From assembly GCF_015557435.1 (NCBI RefSeq), contig NZ_JADNOH010000085.1, positions 1-64,000 of the forward strand: a DNA stretch of 64,000 nt. Direction: 5' to 3'. Shown here one piece after another: positions 8,745 through 17,817 of this stretch. The notes below the pieces were generated by a model. It saw nothing but the letters and a program-made list of their open reading frames with translations, did no database searches and was not told the DNA's origin. This stretch comes from Collinsella aerofaciens (GTDB lineage Bacteria > Actinomycetota > Coriobacteriia > Coriobacteriales > Coriobacteriaceae). Position numbers and translations under genes: made by a program. Numbering within the stretch: position 1 is the stretch's first letter; the number at the start of each line of letters is the position of its first letter.

Positions 8745-9641
8745 GTGACCGATTGGTCCCTGACCCTTTCCGCGCCGGCAAAGATCAACCTCTATCTGGG
8801 GGTTCATACCGAGCGTGACGACCGCGGCTACCATAAGGTCGATTCCCTGATGGCAGCCGTTGGTCTTGTCGATACCGTGACGGTTACGCCGGCACAGGCG
8901 CTGACCGTCCAGACGATTCCGACATCCGACTTTCCCATGCAAAAGAATACGGCGTATCGTGCTGCGCTCGCTATGGCCGAGCATTATGGTCGTGAAGCCA
9001 ACGTCTGCATCACGATCGAGAAGTGCATCCCGTTGTGTGCCGGCCTGGGCGGTCCTTCGACGGATGCCGCGGCGGTCATTGTCGCCTTGGCAGAGCTGTG
9101 GGGTATCGACCGTGCCGATCCCGCGCTGGACAACATCGCGCGCGGCATTGGCGCCGACGTTCCCTTCTTTTTGCATGCCAGCCCTGCATTTTACGTGGGT
9201 GGGGGAGACGTGCTGGCAACCGAGTACCCCGCACTTCCCGCGACACCCGTCGTGCTGGTTAAGCCGCGCGAGGCAAGCGTTTCAACAATTGAAGCCTATC
9301 GACGTTTTGACGAGACCCCAGCGTCTGCGGACAAGCCCGGAGCGATCGCATCTGCCCTTCGCTCGGGAGACGCAGAGGCGGCCTACGCGCTCGTCCACAA
9401 CAACCTGGGTGTCATTTCCGCGCAGATGGAGCCGCGGATTCAAACGGTGCTCGACTGGCTTCGTTCACAGGACGGTACCATTGCCACAAACGTGTGCGGT
9501 TCGGGTGCCTGCTCGTTTGCTCTCTGCGATAGCGCCGCCACGGCAGCCAATCTTGCGGCGACGGCTCAACAAAACGGCTGGTGGGCTTATGCAACGGAGC
9601 TCGTTTCCGACACGGTTCGCATTGAAGCGCCAAAGAAATAA
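8745..9641 (+). CDS. ispE: 4-(cytidine 5'-diphospho)-2-C-methyl-D-erythritol kinase
   Basis: IspE phosphorylates CDP-methylerythritol in the MEP isoprenoid pathway. This GHMP kinase of 298 residues has the substrate-binding start APAKINLYLGV and the ATP loop CAGLGGPSTDAA, where many relatives have GAGLGGGSSDAA. It starts with GTG at 8745, with GAGGAG in the end of veg as ribosome site. The later pathway genes ispD and ispF are in this window at 30902-32114, so three MEP steps are encoded here. Confidence 0.95.
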   Translation: MTDWSLTLSAPAKINLYLGVHTERDDRGYHKVDSLMAAVGLVDTVTVTPAQALTVQTIPTSDFPMQKNTAYRAALAMAEHYGREANVCITIEKCIPLCAGLGGPSTDAAAVIVALAELWGIDRADPALDNIARGIGADVPFFLHASPAFYVGGGDVLATEYPALPATPVVLVKPREASVSTIEAYRRFDETPASADKPGAIASALRSGDAEAAYALVHNNLGVISAQMEPRIQTVLDWLRSQDGTIATNVCGSGACSFALCDSAATAANLAATAQQNGWWAYATELVSDTVRIEAPKK

Positions 9642-9690
9642 AAATTTATCTAGCACGCGGCGAAAATCTTTGTTACTATAGTCGAGCTAA

Positions 9691-9767
9691 CGGGTTGTGG
9701 CTCAGTTTGGTAGAGCACTGCGTTCGGGACGCAGGGGTCGCTGGTTCAAATCCAGTCAACCCGACCA
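9691..9767 (+). tRNA. tRNA-Pro (anticodon CGG)
   Basis: The acceptor is CGGGTTG/CAACCCG, the anticodon stem-loop CTGCG-TTCGGGA-CGCAG (CGG) and the T arm CTGGTTCAAATCCAG. CCA is encoded. A TACTAT -10-like box lies 12 bp upstream. Confidence 0.96.
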
Positions 9768-9778
9768 GAGCATGAGGA

Positions 9779-9807
9779 GGGACCGCTTCTTGCGGTCCCT
9801 TTTTTTA
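9779..9807 (+). terminator. Intrinsic terminator after tRNA-Pro
   Basis: A perfect 8-bp stem, GGGACCGC/GCGGTCCC, is followed by eight T or near-T bases. Confidence 0.92.
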
Positions 9808-9814
9808 GCTATTG

Positions 9815-9843
9815 TTGTGATACCGCGATACCCGCGGTATACT
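9815..9843 (+). promoter_or_regulatory. Promoter of tatA with overlapping inverted repeat
   Basis: TTGTGA (9815-9820) and TATACT (9838-9843) have an ideal 17-bp spacer. The spacer and -10 carry the inverted repeat ATACCGCG/CGCGGTAT (about 9820-9840), a possible operator. Confidence 0.7.
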
Positions 9844-9879
9844 CATTCGAGCTTGTCTCGCTGTATTGTGGAGGTCTAC

Positions 9880-10155
9880 ATGTTTGGACTGAGGGCTCCT
9901 GAGCTCATCATTATTCTCGTCGTTGTCCTGATTATCTTCGGGCCCAAGAACCTGCCGAAGCTCGGCAAGTCCCTCGGCTCTACCGTCAAGAATATCCGTG
10001 AGGGTATGGAGGGCGACGATAAGGCCGAGACCAAGCAGGCCGAGGAGGTCGTGGTCGAGCAGTCCGAGGAGGACAAGGAGATCGCTGAGCTCGAGGCCAA
10101 GCTCGCTGCTGCCAAGAAGAAGCAGGCAGAGGACAGCGACGCGGACGCAGAGTAG
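9880..10155 (+). CDS. tatA: Twin-arginine translocase subunit TatA/E
   Basis: TatA forms the membrane pore of the Tat pathway for folded proteins. The 91-residue product has one N-terminal membrane helix (about residues 7-22), the hinge FGPKNLPKLGKSLG and an amphipathic helix. A highly charged, Glu/Lys-rich tail follows. GTGGAGG at 9868-9874 supports the ATG at 9880; the frame is open upstream through the tRNA but that part is not coding. No tatC lies nearby, so the rest of the system must be elsewhere. Confidence 0.92.
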   Translation: MFGLRAPELIIILVVVLIIFGPKNLPKLGKSLGSTVKNIREGMEGDDKAETKQAEEVVVEQSEEDKEIAELEAKLAAAKKKQAEDSDADAE

Positions 10156-10180
10156 TCCCATCCCTTTGGGGTGAGCACCT

Positions 10181-10213
10181 GACCGGCTTGCCCGCAGGCT
10201 AGCCGGTCTTTTT
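10181..10213 (+). terminator. Intrinsic terminator after tatA
   Basis: The stem GACCGGCT/AGCCGGTC is followed by TTTTT. Confidence 0.88.
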
Positions 10214-10261
10214 CGTTTTGTTGACAGTTGATTGTTTGATCAGAGTTGGGGAGATATCCGT

Positions 10262-10732
10262 ATGGACGCAAGCCAGATCGTACTGACCGCTGAGGGCCGC
10301 CAGAAGCTCGTCGAGGAGCTCGCTTGGCGTGAGGGCGATTACGCCAAGGAGATCGTCGAGGACATCAAGGAAGCCCGCGCGTTCGGCGACCTTTCGGAGA
10401 ACTCCGAGTACGATGCCGCTAAGGACAAGCAGGCCCAGAACGCCGCTCGTATTGCCGAGATCCAGGCCATCCTCGCCAACGCTCAGGTTGCTGCCACCAC
10501 GGGCGATCTGACCGTCTCCATCGGTTCCACCGTTTCTCTGATTGATCCCAACGGCGAGGTCATGGAAGTCACGCTCGTCGGTACCACCGAGACCAACTCG
10601 CTCGAGCACAAGATTTCCAACGAGTCTCCGGTCGGCCACGCCATCATCGGTCACGGCGAGGGCGACTCCGTCGAGGTCGTTACGCCTTCCGGCAAGACTC
10701 GCGTCTACACCATCGCCAAGATTGCACGCTAG
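10262..10732 (+). CDS. greA: Transcription elongation factor GreA
   Basis: GreA enters the RNA polymerase secondary channel and stimulates cleavage of backtracked RNA. The 156-residue product has the N-terminal coiled coil, with LTAEGRQKLVEELAW and ARAFGDLSENSEYDAAKDKQ carrying the acidic tip, and the C-terminal FKBP-like domain ending SPVGHAIIGHGEGD. The ATG at 10262 is preceded by GGGGAG with eight bases between. A TTGACA at 10221 may be part of its promoter, but I see no good -10. lysS follows after a terminator. Confidence 0.95.
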   Translation: MDASQIVLTAEGRQKLVEELAWREGDYAKEIVEDIKEARAFGDLSENSEYDAAKDKQAQNAARIAEIQAILANAQVAATTGDLTVSIGSTVSLIDPNGEVMEVTLVGTTETNSLEHKISNESPVGHAIIGHGEGDSVEVVTPSGKTRVYTIAKIAR

Positions 10733-10760
10733 ACCACGGTCCCGCGTAAAGGTATGTTTT

Positions 10761-10798
10761 CGCTCCCTGGGACCGAATCCTGGGGAGCGTTTTAGTTT
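10761..10798 (+). terminator. Intrinsic terminator after greA
   Basis: The stem CGCTCCC/GGGGAGCG is followed by TTTTAGTTT. Confidence 0.75.
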
Positions 10799-10811
10799 GA
10801 GGAGCTAACTT

Positions 10812-12776
10812 ATGGCAGAGAACCAGAACGCCGCAGATCAGGCATCGACGCTCAACGACGAGCGCGCCACCCGCCTGGCCAAGCGCGCCGCCCTGTTCGA
10901 GGCGGGCCAGAACCCCTATCCCGAGCACTCTGAGCTTGAGGACTACGTTGCCGATATCGAGGCTAAGTATGCCGAGCTTGCCGATGGCGAGGACACCGAG
11001 GACGTCGTGAAGATCGCCGGCCGTGTGGTCGCCAAGCGCGGTCAGGGCAAGATCATGTTCATCGTCGTGCGCGATGCGACTGCCGAGATTCAACTGTTCT
11101 GCCGCATCAATGACATGGACGAGGCTGCCTGGAATACGCTCAAGGCTCTCGACCTGGGCGACATCCTGGGCGTGACCGGCGTGGTTGTGCGCACCCAGCG
11201 CGGCCAGCTTTCCGTTGCCCCTAAGAGCGCGACCCTGCTTTCCAAGGCCGTTCGTCCGCTGCCCGAGAAGTTCCACGGTCTTTCCGACAAGGAGACCCGC
11301 TATCGCCAGCGCTATGTCGACCTGATCGCCAACGACGACGTTCGCGAGACCTTCCGTAAGCGTTCGCAGATTCTCTCCACCTTCCGTCGCTTTATGGAGT
11401 CCGACGGCTACATGGAGGTCGAGACCCCCATCCTGCAGACCATCCAGGGCGGCGCTACTGCCAAGCCGTTCATCACGCACTTCAACGCGCTCGATCAGGA
11501 GTGCTACCTGCGCATTGCTACCGAGCTGCACCTCAAGCGCTGCATCGTCGGCGGTTTTGAGCGCGTGTTCGAGATCGGCCGTATCTTCCGTAACGAGGGC
11601 ATGGACCTTACCCACAACCCCGAGTTCACCACGATGGAGGCCTATCGTGCCTTCTCCGACCTCGAGGGCATGAAGGCGCTCGCCCAGGGTGTCATCAAGG
11701 CGGCTAACAAGGCCATCGGCAACCCCGAGGTCATAGAGTACCAGGGCCAGACCATCGACCTTTCTGGTGAGTGGGCCAGCCGTCCCATGACCGACATCGT
11801 CTCGGATGTGCTCGGCAAACAGGTCACCATCGACACGCCGGTCGAGGAGCTTGCCGCCGCCGCGCGCGAGAAGGGCCTGGAGATTAAGCCCGAGTGGACT
11901 GCTGGCAAGATCATCGCCGAGATTTACGATGAACTGGGCGAGGACACCATCGTCAACCCGACCTTCGTGTGCGATTACCCCATCGAGGTCAGCCCGCTCG
12001 CCAAGCGTTTTGAGGACGATCCGCGTCTAACCCACCGCTTTGAGTTGGTTATCGCCGGTCACGAGTACGCCAATGCGTTCTCCGAGCTCAACGACCCGGT
12101 CGACCAGGCCGAGCGCTTTGCCGCCCAGATGGCCGAGAAGGCTGGTGGCGACGATGAGGCCATGGAGTATGACGAGGACTACGTGCGCGCCCTCGAGTAC
12201 GGTATGCCTCCCGCGGGCGGCATTGGCATTGGTATCGACCGCGTGGTCATGCTGCTCACCAACCAGGCTTCTATCCGCGACGTCCTGCTGTTCCCGCACA
12301 TGAAGCCCGAGAAGGGTTTCCAGTCCGGTGCCGCTGCCGCCAAGGCTGCCGAGGCCGGCAACGCCGCGAGCCCCTTCGTCAAGCCGCTCAAGCCCACGGT
12401 TGATTACTCCAAGATCGCCGTCGAGCCGCTGTTTGAGGAGTTCGTCGACTTTGATACCTTCTCCAAGAGCGATTTCCGCGCTGTGAAGGTCAAGGCGTGC
12501 GAGGCCGTCAAGAAGTCCAAGAAGCTGCTGAACTTTACGCTCGACGACGGCACTGGCACCGACCGCACCATCCTCTCCGGCATTCACGGTTATTATGAGC
12601 CCGAGGACCTGGTCGGCAAGACTCTGCTCGCCATCACCAACCTGCCTCCGCGCAAGATGATGGGCATTCCTAGCTGCGGCATGCTCATCAGCGCTATCCA
12701 CGAGGAGGAGGGCGAGGAGCGTCTCAACCTGATCCAGCTCGACGCCTCCATCCCCGCCGGCGCAAAGATGTACTAG
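10812..12776 (+). CDS. lysS: Lysyl-tRNA synthetase with C-terminal tRNA-binding domain
   Basis: This class II enzyme charges tRNA-Lys. The first 500 residues form a normal LysRS: an OB-fold anticodon domain, motif 2 (FRNEGMDLTHNPEF) and motif 3 (GIGIGIDRVVMLL). Residues from about 540 to 654 add an EMAPII/Trbp111-type OB fold (FDTFSKSDFRAVKV, KLLNFTLDDG, NLPPRKMMGIPSCGML), a module usually found on MetRS or as a free tRNA chaperone. A linker of about 35 residues joins the two parts. GAGGAG lies upstream of the ATG. The fusion is clear in the sequence; its benefit (tighter tRNA binding) is inference. Confidence 0.95.
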   Translation: MAENQNAADQASTLNDERATRLAKRAALFEAGQNPYPEHSELEDYVADIEAKYAELADGEDTEDVVKIAGRVVAKRGQGKIMFIVVRDATAEIQLFCRINDMDEAAWNTLKALDLGDILGVTGVVVRTQRGQLSVAPKSATLLSKAVRPLPEKFHGLSDKETRYRQRYVDLIANDDVRETFRKRSQILSTFRRFMESDGYMEVETPILQTIQGGATAKPFITHFNALDQECYLRIATELHLKRCIVGGFERVFEIGRIFRNEGMDLTHNPEFTTMEAYRAFSDLEGMKALAQGVIKAANKAIGNPEVIEYQGQTIDLSGEWASRPMTDIVSDVLGKQVTIDTPVEELAAAAREKGLEIKPEWTAGKIIAEIYDELGEDTIVNPTFVCDYPIEVSPLAKRFEDDPRLTHRFELVIAGHEYANAFSELNDPVDQAERFAAQMAEKAGGDDEAMEYDEDYVRALEYGMPPAGGIGIGIDRVVMLLTNQASIRDVLLFPHMKPEKGFQSGAAAAKAAEAGNAASPFVKPLKPTVDYSKIAVEPLFEEFVDFDTFSKSDFRAVKVKACEAVKKSKKLLNFTLDDGTGTDRTILSGIHGYYEPEDLVGKTLLAITNLPPRKMMGIPSCGMLISAIHEEEGEERLNLIQLDASIPAGAKMY

Positions 12777-12779
12777 GGG

Positions 12780-12806
12780 GTTACGCGGTTCTACGAACCG
12801 CGTAAC
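12780..12806. repeat. Hairpin repeat after lysS (1)
   Basis: The same 11-bp arms GTTACGCGGTT/AACCGCGTAAC as after dtd, with loop CTACG. GGCTCGACGCTGCG follows, a segment that recurs after the next hairpin. Confidence 0.7.
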
Positions 12807-12829
12807 GGCTCGACGCTGCGCCCTCAGGT

Positions 12830-12853
12830 TCCGCCGTTCTACCGAACGGCGGA
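12830..12853. repeat. Hairpin repeat after lysS (2)
   Basis: The arms TCCGCCGTT/AACGGCGGA enclose the loop CTACCG, nearly the loop of the preceding hairpin although the arms differ. GGTCGACGCTGCG follows, so hairpin plus tail is a diverged tandem repeat. Confidence 0.65.
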
Positions 12854-12870
12854 CCGGTCGACGCTGCGCG

Positions 12871-12964
12871 CCGCCCAGAGCGACAATTTGTCATTCAAAA
12901 AGCAAGGCATGACCAGAAGGTCTATGCCTTACCTTTTTCATGCCAACTTGTTCGCTCTGGACGG
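12871..12964. repeat. Long imperfect hairpin with CATGACC/GGTCTATG head
   Basis: A 94-bp imperfect palindrome with outer arms CCGCCCAGAGCGA/TCGCTCTGGACGG and head GCATGACC-AGAA-GGTCTATGC. The head recurs at 33647-33668 in another long hairpin with different arms. The rest of the gap to 13178 holds further short GGGGAC-containing hairpin sequence (about 13029-13075) and no gene. Confidence 0.65.
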
Positions 12965-13178
12965 CGCTCGCTGGCGTAGGCTCAACCTGCGATGCGGCAG
13001 ATGGGGAGTTCCTTTTGTGTCGGCACTTGGGGACACTCCTTGTAGTCATTGGGGACGTTCTTAAACGACTACTCAATGGCTATTGAGCACATGGCTCGCA
13101 TGGCAGCCGTCTCTTTTATGTTTCCTTTAGCCGTTGCTGCCTAGGATGGGGGTTAGTCGGTAGGAAGGGAGCGTCTAT

Positions 13179-14747
13179 ATGGACGACGCGAGCGAGCGTG
13201 CAATCGAAGAGGACATGCTCGATCAGTTCAATTACTTTGACGATGAGGATGAGGAGCTAATCGATCGTCGCGAGCCGGCATCGCTTGACTCATTTGATCT
13301 GGTCGATGAAGAGACTGATGAGGTTGAGGACGAATCAACGGAGCCCCCACAGTCTTCGCGCCTTGACTCGCTGCTTTCGAGAGCCCCCATGCACCACGGT
13401 GTTCGTGCCGGCGCACTCCATATGAAAACAGACTGGCACCAGATCGTGACGGCAGGCGATGAGCTTGCCGTCGATGCGCCGCTCACCGATAAGTCATCCA
13501 TCATCTGCCGCACCGGTATGCTTATGCTCGCGAGCGGAACGGGTGCCTGGCGTGTACGCGATACCATGAATCGCGTTGCCGCCGTACTCGGTGTCACCGT
13601 CCACGTTGACTTAAGTCTTCTGTCGTTTGAGTGCACCTGCATCGAAGATGGCCACTGCTTTAACGAGGTTGTCAGCCTGCCCACAACGGGAGTCAATACC
13701 CATCGCATTTGGATGATGGAGAGCTTCCTAAAGGAAATCGAGACGTATGGGCGCCGGTTTACCGTGCACGAATACCACGAGATGCTCAAGACCGTTGAGA
13801 GTTCAAAACCCGATTACTCTCCCTGGCAACAGGGCCTTGCGGCAGCTTGTGCTTGCGGCGCCTTCGTCTTTTTGCTCGGCGGCGGCCCTATCGAGATGGC
13901 CTGCGCATTCGTAGGCGCTGGTGTTGGCAACTTTGCTCGCTCTCATATTCTCAAGCAGGGTCTTGGCCAGTTTAGCGCGCTGACGATTGGCGTTGCGCTC
14001 GCTTGCGTTTCGTATCTGCTGGCATTGCTCGGCCTTGGCCAGGTCGTACCGGGGGCAATGTCGCACCAAGAAGGCTATATCGGCGCCATGCTCTTTGTGA
14101 TTCCCGGCTTTCCCCTCATTACGGCAGGCCTCGACATCGCTAAGCTCGATATGCGAAGCGGCATTGAGCGTCTTTCGTATGCCGTGTCGATTATTGTGAT
14201 GGCGACCCTTGTGGGCTGGATGGTTGCCGAGTGTGTGGGGCTGGCACCGGATGATTTTGCCCCGCTCGGCCTTTCGCCGCTTGCCCTTACGCTCCTGCGC
14301 GTGGTGATGAGCTTTGTTGGCGTATTCGGCTTCTCGGTGATGTTCAACAGCCCGGTAAAGATGGCCGCGGCAGCTGGGCTGATCGGCGCCGTGTCCAATA
14401 CCTTGCGCCTTACGCTCGTCGATGCGCCGACGCTGTTTCCCTTTCTGGGCCTGAGCGTAGGTATGCCTCCCGAGGCGGCAGCGTTTATCGGCGCGCTGGT
14501 ATCGGGGCTGCTCGCGAGCTTAGCCGAAATCAAGCTCACCTACCCACGTATCGCCCTCACGGTGCCATCGATTGTCATTATGGTGCCGGGCTTGTATCTG
14601 TATCGCTCGATGTATTACATGTGCACCTTCGACACGGTCAATATGCTCGGCTGGTTTGTGCGTGCAGTGCTCATTGTGGCGTTTCTGCCCGTTGGCCTGG
14701 GCGTGGCGAGAACCCTCACCGACTCTCGCTGGCGCCACACCAGCTAA
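13179..14747 (+). CDS. ThrE-family threonine/serine exporter
   Basis: This 522-residue inner-membrane protein matches the ThrE family, which exports Thr and Ser by proton antiport. An acidic N-terminal tail of about 70 residues is followed by a soluble domain with AGDELAVDAPLTDKSS and the family-typical sequence RTGMLMLASGTGAWRVRDTMNRVA. About ten membrane helices run from near residue 215 to the end. Both the N-terminal (DUF1212) and C-terminal (ThrE_2) halves are in one chain, as in Corynebacterium ThrE. AGGAAGGGA precedes the ATG. The acidic tail is longer than needed and of unknown use; the substrate is a family inference. Confidence 0.85.
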   Translation: MDDASERAIEEDMLDQFNYFDDEDEELIDRREPASLDSFDLVDEETDEVEDESTEPPQSSRLDSLLSRAPMHHGVRAGALHMKTDWHQIVTAGDELAVDAPLTDKSSIICRTGMLMLASGTGAWRVRDTMNRVAAVLGVTVHVDLSLLSFECTCIEDGHCFNEVVSLPTTGVNTHRIWMMESFLKEIETYGRRFTVHEYHEMLKTVESSKPDYSPWQQGLAAACACGAFVFLLGGGPIEMACAFVGAGVGNFARSHILKQGLGQFSALTIGVALACVSYLLALLGLGQVVPGAMSHQEGYIGAMLFVIPGFPLITAGLDIAKLDMRSGIERLSYAVSIIVMATLVGWMVAECVGLAPDDFAPLGLSPLALTLLRVVMSFVGVFGFSVMFNSPVKMAAAAGLIGAVSNTLRLTLVDAPTLFPFLGLSVGMPPEAAAFIGALVSGLLASLAEIKLTYPRIALTVPSIVIMVPGLYLYRSMYYMCTFDTVNMLGWFVRAVLIVAFLPVGLGVARTLTDSRWRHTS

Positions 14748-14781
14748 TTGGTGCAAATGAAACTGATCCGCAAAACATGAA

Positions 14782-14875
14782 CGTGGATAATCTCCCGTTT
14801 TTGGCCTGTTTACGGGCTCAAAACGGGAGATTATCCACGCTCGTGGAATGGGTGTCCGAAAATCCACGCTCGTTG
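14782..14875. repeat. Hairpin repeat, CGTGGATAATCTCCC family, copy 1
   Basis: Perfect 20-bp arms (14782-14801 and 14820-14839) enclose an 18-nt loop. They are followed by TGTCCGAAAATCCACGCTCG. A related hairpin and loose half-copies occur at 35994-36160. The remaining gap to clpC contains a TATACT box (14959-14964) and a small hairpin (about 14980-15011) in the probable clpC leader. Confidence 0.75.
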
Positions 14876-15046
14876 GGCCGATGCAGACGCACCTGGCAAT
14901 TCCTTTTTTGTAGACGTTGTCGCGCGGCTACGGGTGGGAAAGGTCCCAACGGTTAACATATACTCCATATGGGTAAAGAGACCAAAGCGCTGCCGCGGGG
15001 CGGCGCTTTGCGTTTGAAAAAACTAGCTCGTCTAAGAGGAACTAGC

Positions 15047-17689
15047 ATGTTAGACCGTTTTACCGATCGCGCGCGCAAGGTCATGTCCATGGCCAAGCAA
15101 GAAGCGCTCGATCTTCACTCAAATAAGGTGGGCACCGAGCACCTGCTGCTCGCGCTTGCCAAGGAGGACGAGGGCATTGCCGCCGAGGCACTGCGTTCGC
15201 TCGACATCTCCTATGATGACATCATGGATACTCTCAAAGAGGTCCAGACCACGGTTCCCGAGCCCAGTGATGAGACCGAGGCGGCCAAGCTCGCCTTTAC
15301 GCCGCTCGTCATTAGCGTGATGGAGCGTTCATTCCGCGTGGCGCGTGAGAACAACCAGACCTACGTGTCGACCGAGCACTTGCTGATCGGCATCGTCGAA
15401 GAGGGCAACGGCATGGCCATGGACATCCTCATGCGCCTGGGTGTGTCGTCCGCCTCCATCAAAAAGGCTATCGAGAAACTCACCGCCAAGGACCAGGACA
15501 AGAAGCGTCCGCTCGCCGGCGCCGGTGCCGGTCGTCCCGGTGCGGGCCTGCCGTTCTTTAGCGGCTCGGATGCCTCTCAGCAAAAGGGGGGTGGTACCGA
15601 TACGCTCAAGCAGTTCGCGACCAACCTCACGCAGAAGGCGTGCGACGGCGAGCTCGACCCTGTAATTGGTCGCGAAAAGGAAGTCCAGCGTATGATGGAG
15701 ATCCTTTCGCGCCGCACCAAGAACAACCCGCTCATTCTGGGCGATCCCGGCGTGGGCAAGACGGCCATCGTCGAGGGCCTAGCTCAGCAGATTGCAGCCG
15801 GCAACGTGCCCGAGAACCTCATGAACCAGAATATCTGGACGCTCGACCTGCCGGGTCTCGTGGCGGGTGCCAAGTATCGCGGCGAGTTTGAGGAGCGCCT
15901 CAAGAACGTGATCCAGGAGGCCACCGAAGCCGACGACGTCATCCTGTTTATCGACGAGATGCACACCATCATCGGTGCCGGTTCTGCCGAGGGCTCCATC
16001 GACGCGAGCTCCATGCTCAAGCCCGTGCTCGCGCGCGGTGCCTTCCAGATTATCGGCGCCACCACGGCCGAGGAATTCCGCAAGTACCTCACCAAGGACC
16101 CGGCCTTTGAGCGTCGCTTCCAGACCATCGATGTCGAGGAGCCGAGCGTCGAGGACACGGTCAAGATCCTGACCGCGCTCAAGCCGCGCTACGAGGAGCA
16201 CCACCATGTGCGGTATACGCAGGGTGCTATCGAGGCTGCCGCGAACCTTTCCAACCGCTACATCCAGGATCGCTTCCTGCCCGATAAGGCCATCGACCTC
16301 ATTGACGAGGCCGGTGCCCGCGCTCGCATCGCCGCGAATCGCGCACCCGAGCCGGTGCGTGAGGCCGAGCATCGCGTGGAGGAGCTTAAGGCCGCCGCGC
16401 AGGAGGCCACCGAGAGCGACGACATGAACAAGGCCGCCGAGATCACCGAGCAGCAGAAGGCCGCCGAGATTGAGCTCGCCGAGGCCAAGGCCGCCTGGAC
16501 CGCCGAGCTCGACGCCAGCCCGCTCACCATCGATGTGAGTCAGATCGCCGATATCGTGTCCGTGACTTCGGGCGTGCCGGTGTCCTCGCTTACCGAGAGC
16601 GAGAGCCGTCGCCTGCTGCAGGCCGAAAGCGTGCTCAAGACGCGCATCATCGGTCAGGATGAGGCTGTCGAGGCAGTTGCCAAGGCCGTGCGCCGCAGCC
16701 GCTCACCCCTCAAGGACCCGCGTCGCCCCGGCGGCAGCTTTATCTTCCTGGGTCCCACCGGCACGGGCAAGACCGAGCTCGCCAAGACGCTCGCCGAGTA
16801 CCTCTTTGGCAGCAAGGATGCACTCATCAGCTTCGACATGTCCGAGTTCGGTAGCGAGTTCGAGGTCTCCAAGCTCATCGGTAGCCCTCCGGGTTACGTC
16901 GGCCACGACGAGGGTGGCCAGCTCACTAAAGCCGTTCGTCGCCACCCGTATTCGGTCGTGCTGTTCGACGAGATTGAGAAGGCGCACCCCGATATCTTCA
17001 ACATCTTGCTGCAGGTGCTGGAGGAGGGCCGCCTGACCGATAGCCAGGGCAAGACGGTCGACTTCCGCAACACCGTGATCATCATGACGTCCAACGTGGG
17101 CGCCCGCGAGATTGCGCAGGATGCGAGCGTGGGCTTTGGTACCACCGGCGAGCAGGGCCTCACCTCGAGTGAGATCCGCGGCCGCGCGATGGGCGAGCTC
17201 AAGCGCCTGTTCCGCCCCGAGCTGCTCAACCGTATCGACGACATCGTGGTGTTCCAGAAGCTCTCGGGCGAGAACCTGACCAAGATCGCGCACCTGCTGG
17301 TGGACGACCTGCGTCAGCGTTTGATTGCCAACGGCATGAACATCAAGCTCACCGATGCGGCCTATGACAAGATCGTGGCCGAGGGCACCGACCTCACCAA
17401 CGGTGCGCGTCCGCTGCGCCGTGCTATTCAAAAGCTCATCGAGGACCCGCTGTCCGAGGAGCTTCTGGCCGGCGAGTGGGGCGAGGGCGATACCGTCCTG
17501 TGCGACGTGGCCGATGGCAAGTTTGTCTTTAGCCATGGCACGGGCGAGATCCCGGCACCGCGTCCGGCGGGCACGCTCGGTGGCGATACCGCCCCGGCGG
17601 CACCGCACACCGGCAACGCCGCGCCCGTGAGCGGCGGCGTGACCTCGGGCCCCGGCGGCATGATGCAAGCCGGTTCCGGCGCGCTGTAG
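15047..17689 (+). CDS. clpC: AAA+ protease unfoldase ClpC
   Basis: ClpC unfolds proteins and feeds them to ClpP. The 880-residue product has two N-terminal Clp repeats ([17 protein letters not shown] and a second from about residue 80). AAA1 carries Walker [12 protein letters not shown] near residue 231 and the [12 protein letters not shown] Walker B. A short coiled middle domain marks ClpC rather than ClpB, and AAA2 has [14 protein letters not shown] near residue 568. The last 40 residues are a Pro/Gly/Ala-rich tail. The ATG at 15047 is preceded by AGAGGA; an upstream ATG at 14969 would run through a leader hairpin. I see no CtsR or CIRCE box. Confidence 0.95.
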   Translation: MLDRFTDRARKVMSMAKQEALDLHSNKVGTEHLLLALAKEDEGIAAEALRSLDISYDDIMDTLKEVQTTVPEPSDETEAAKLAFTPLVISVMERSFRVARENNQTYVSTEHLLIGIVEEGNGMAMDILMRLGVSSASIKKAIEKLTAKDQDKKRPLAGAGAGRPGAGLPFFSGSDASQQKGGGTDTLKQFATNLTQKACDGELDPVIGREKEVQRMMEILSRRTKNNPLILGDPGVGKTAIVEGLAQQIAAGNVPENLMNQNIWTLDLPGLVAGAKYRGEFEERLKNVIQEATEADDVILFIDEMHTIIGAGSAEGSIDASSMLKPVLARGAFQIIGATTAEEFRKYLTKDPAFERRFQTIDVEEPSVEDTVKILTALKPRYEEHHHVRYTQGAIEAAANLSNRYIQDRFLPDKAIDLIDEAGARARIAANRAPEPVREAEHRVEELKAAAQEATESDDMNKAAEITEQQKAAEIELAEAKAAWTAELDASPLTIDVSQIADIVSVTSGVPVSSLTESESRRLLQAESVLKTRIIGQDEAVEAVAKAVRRSRSPLKDPRRPGGSFIFLGPTGTGKTELAKTLAEYLFGSKDALISFDMSEFGSEFEVSKLIGSPPGYVGHDEGGQLTKAVRRHPYSVVLFDEIEKAHPDIFNILLQVLEEGRLTDSQGKTVDFRNTVIIMTSNVGAREIAQDASVGFGTTGEQGLTSSEIRGRAMGELKRLFRPELLNRIDDIVVFQKLSGENLTKIAHLLVDDLRQRLIANGMNIKLTDAAYDKIVAEGTDLTNGARPLRRAIQKLIEDPLSEELLAGEWGEGDTVLCDVADGKFVFSHGTGEIPAPRPAGTLGGDTAPAAPHTGNAAPVSGGVTSGPGGMMQAGSGAL

Positions 17690-17715
17690 GGATTGAATAT
17701 AACCTTGCATGATAG

Positions 17716-17747
17716 GGGGCGTTTCCGATGGAGGTGCGCCCCTTTTC
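17716..17747 (+). terminator. Intrinsic terminator after clpC
   Basis: The stem GGGGCG/CGCCCC is followed by TTTTCTTG. Confidence 0.75.
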
Positions 17748-17817
17748 TTGTAGAGAAGAGTTTCCGGTAACGATAAAATAATTGAAAGAGTTCTGCTGGA
17801 TGGCAAAAGGAGTTACT

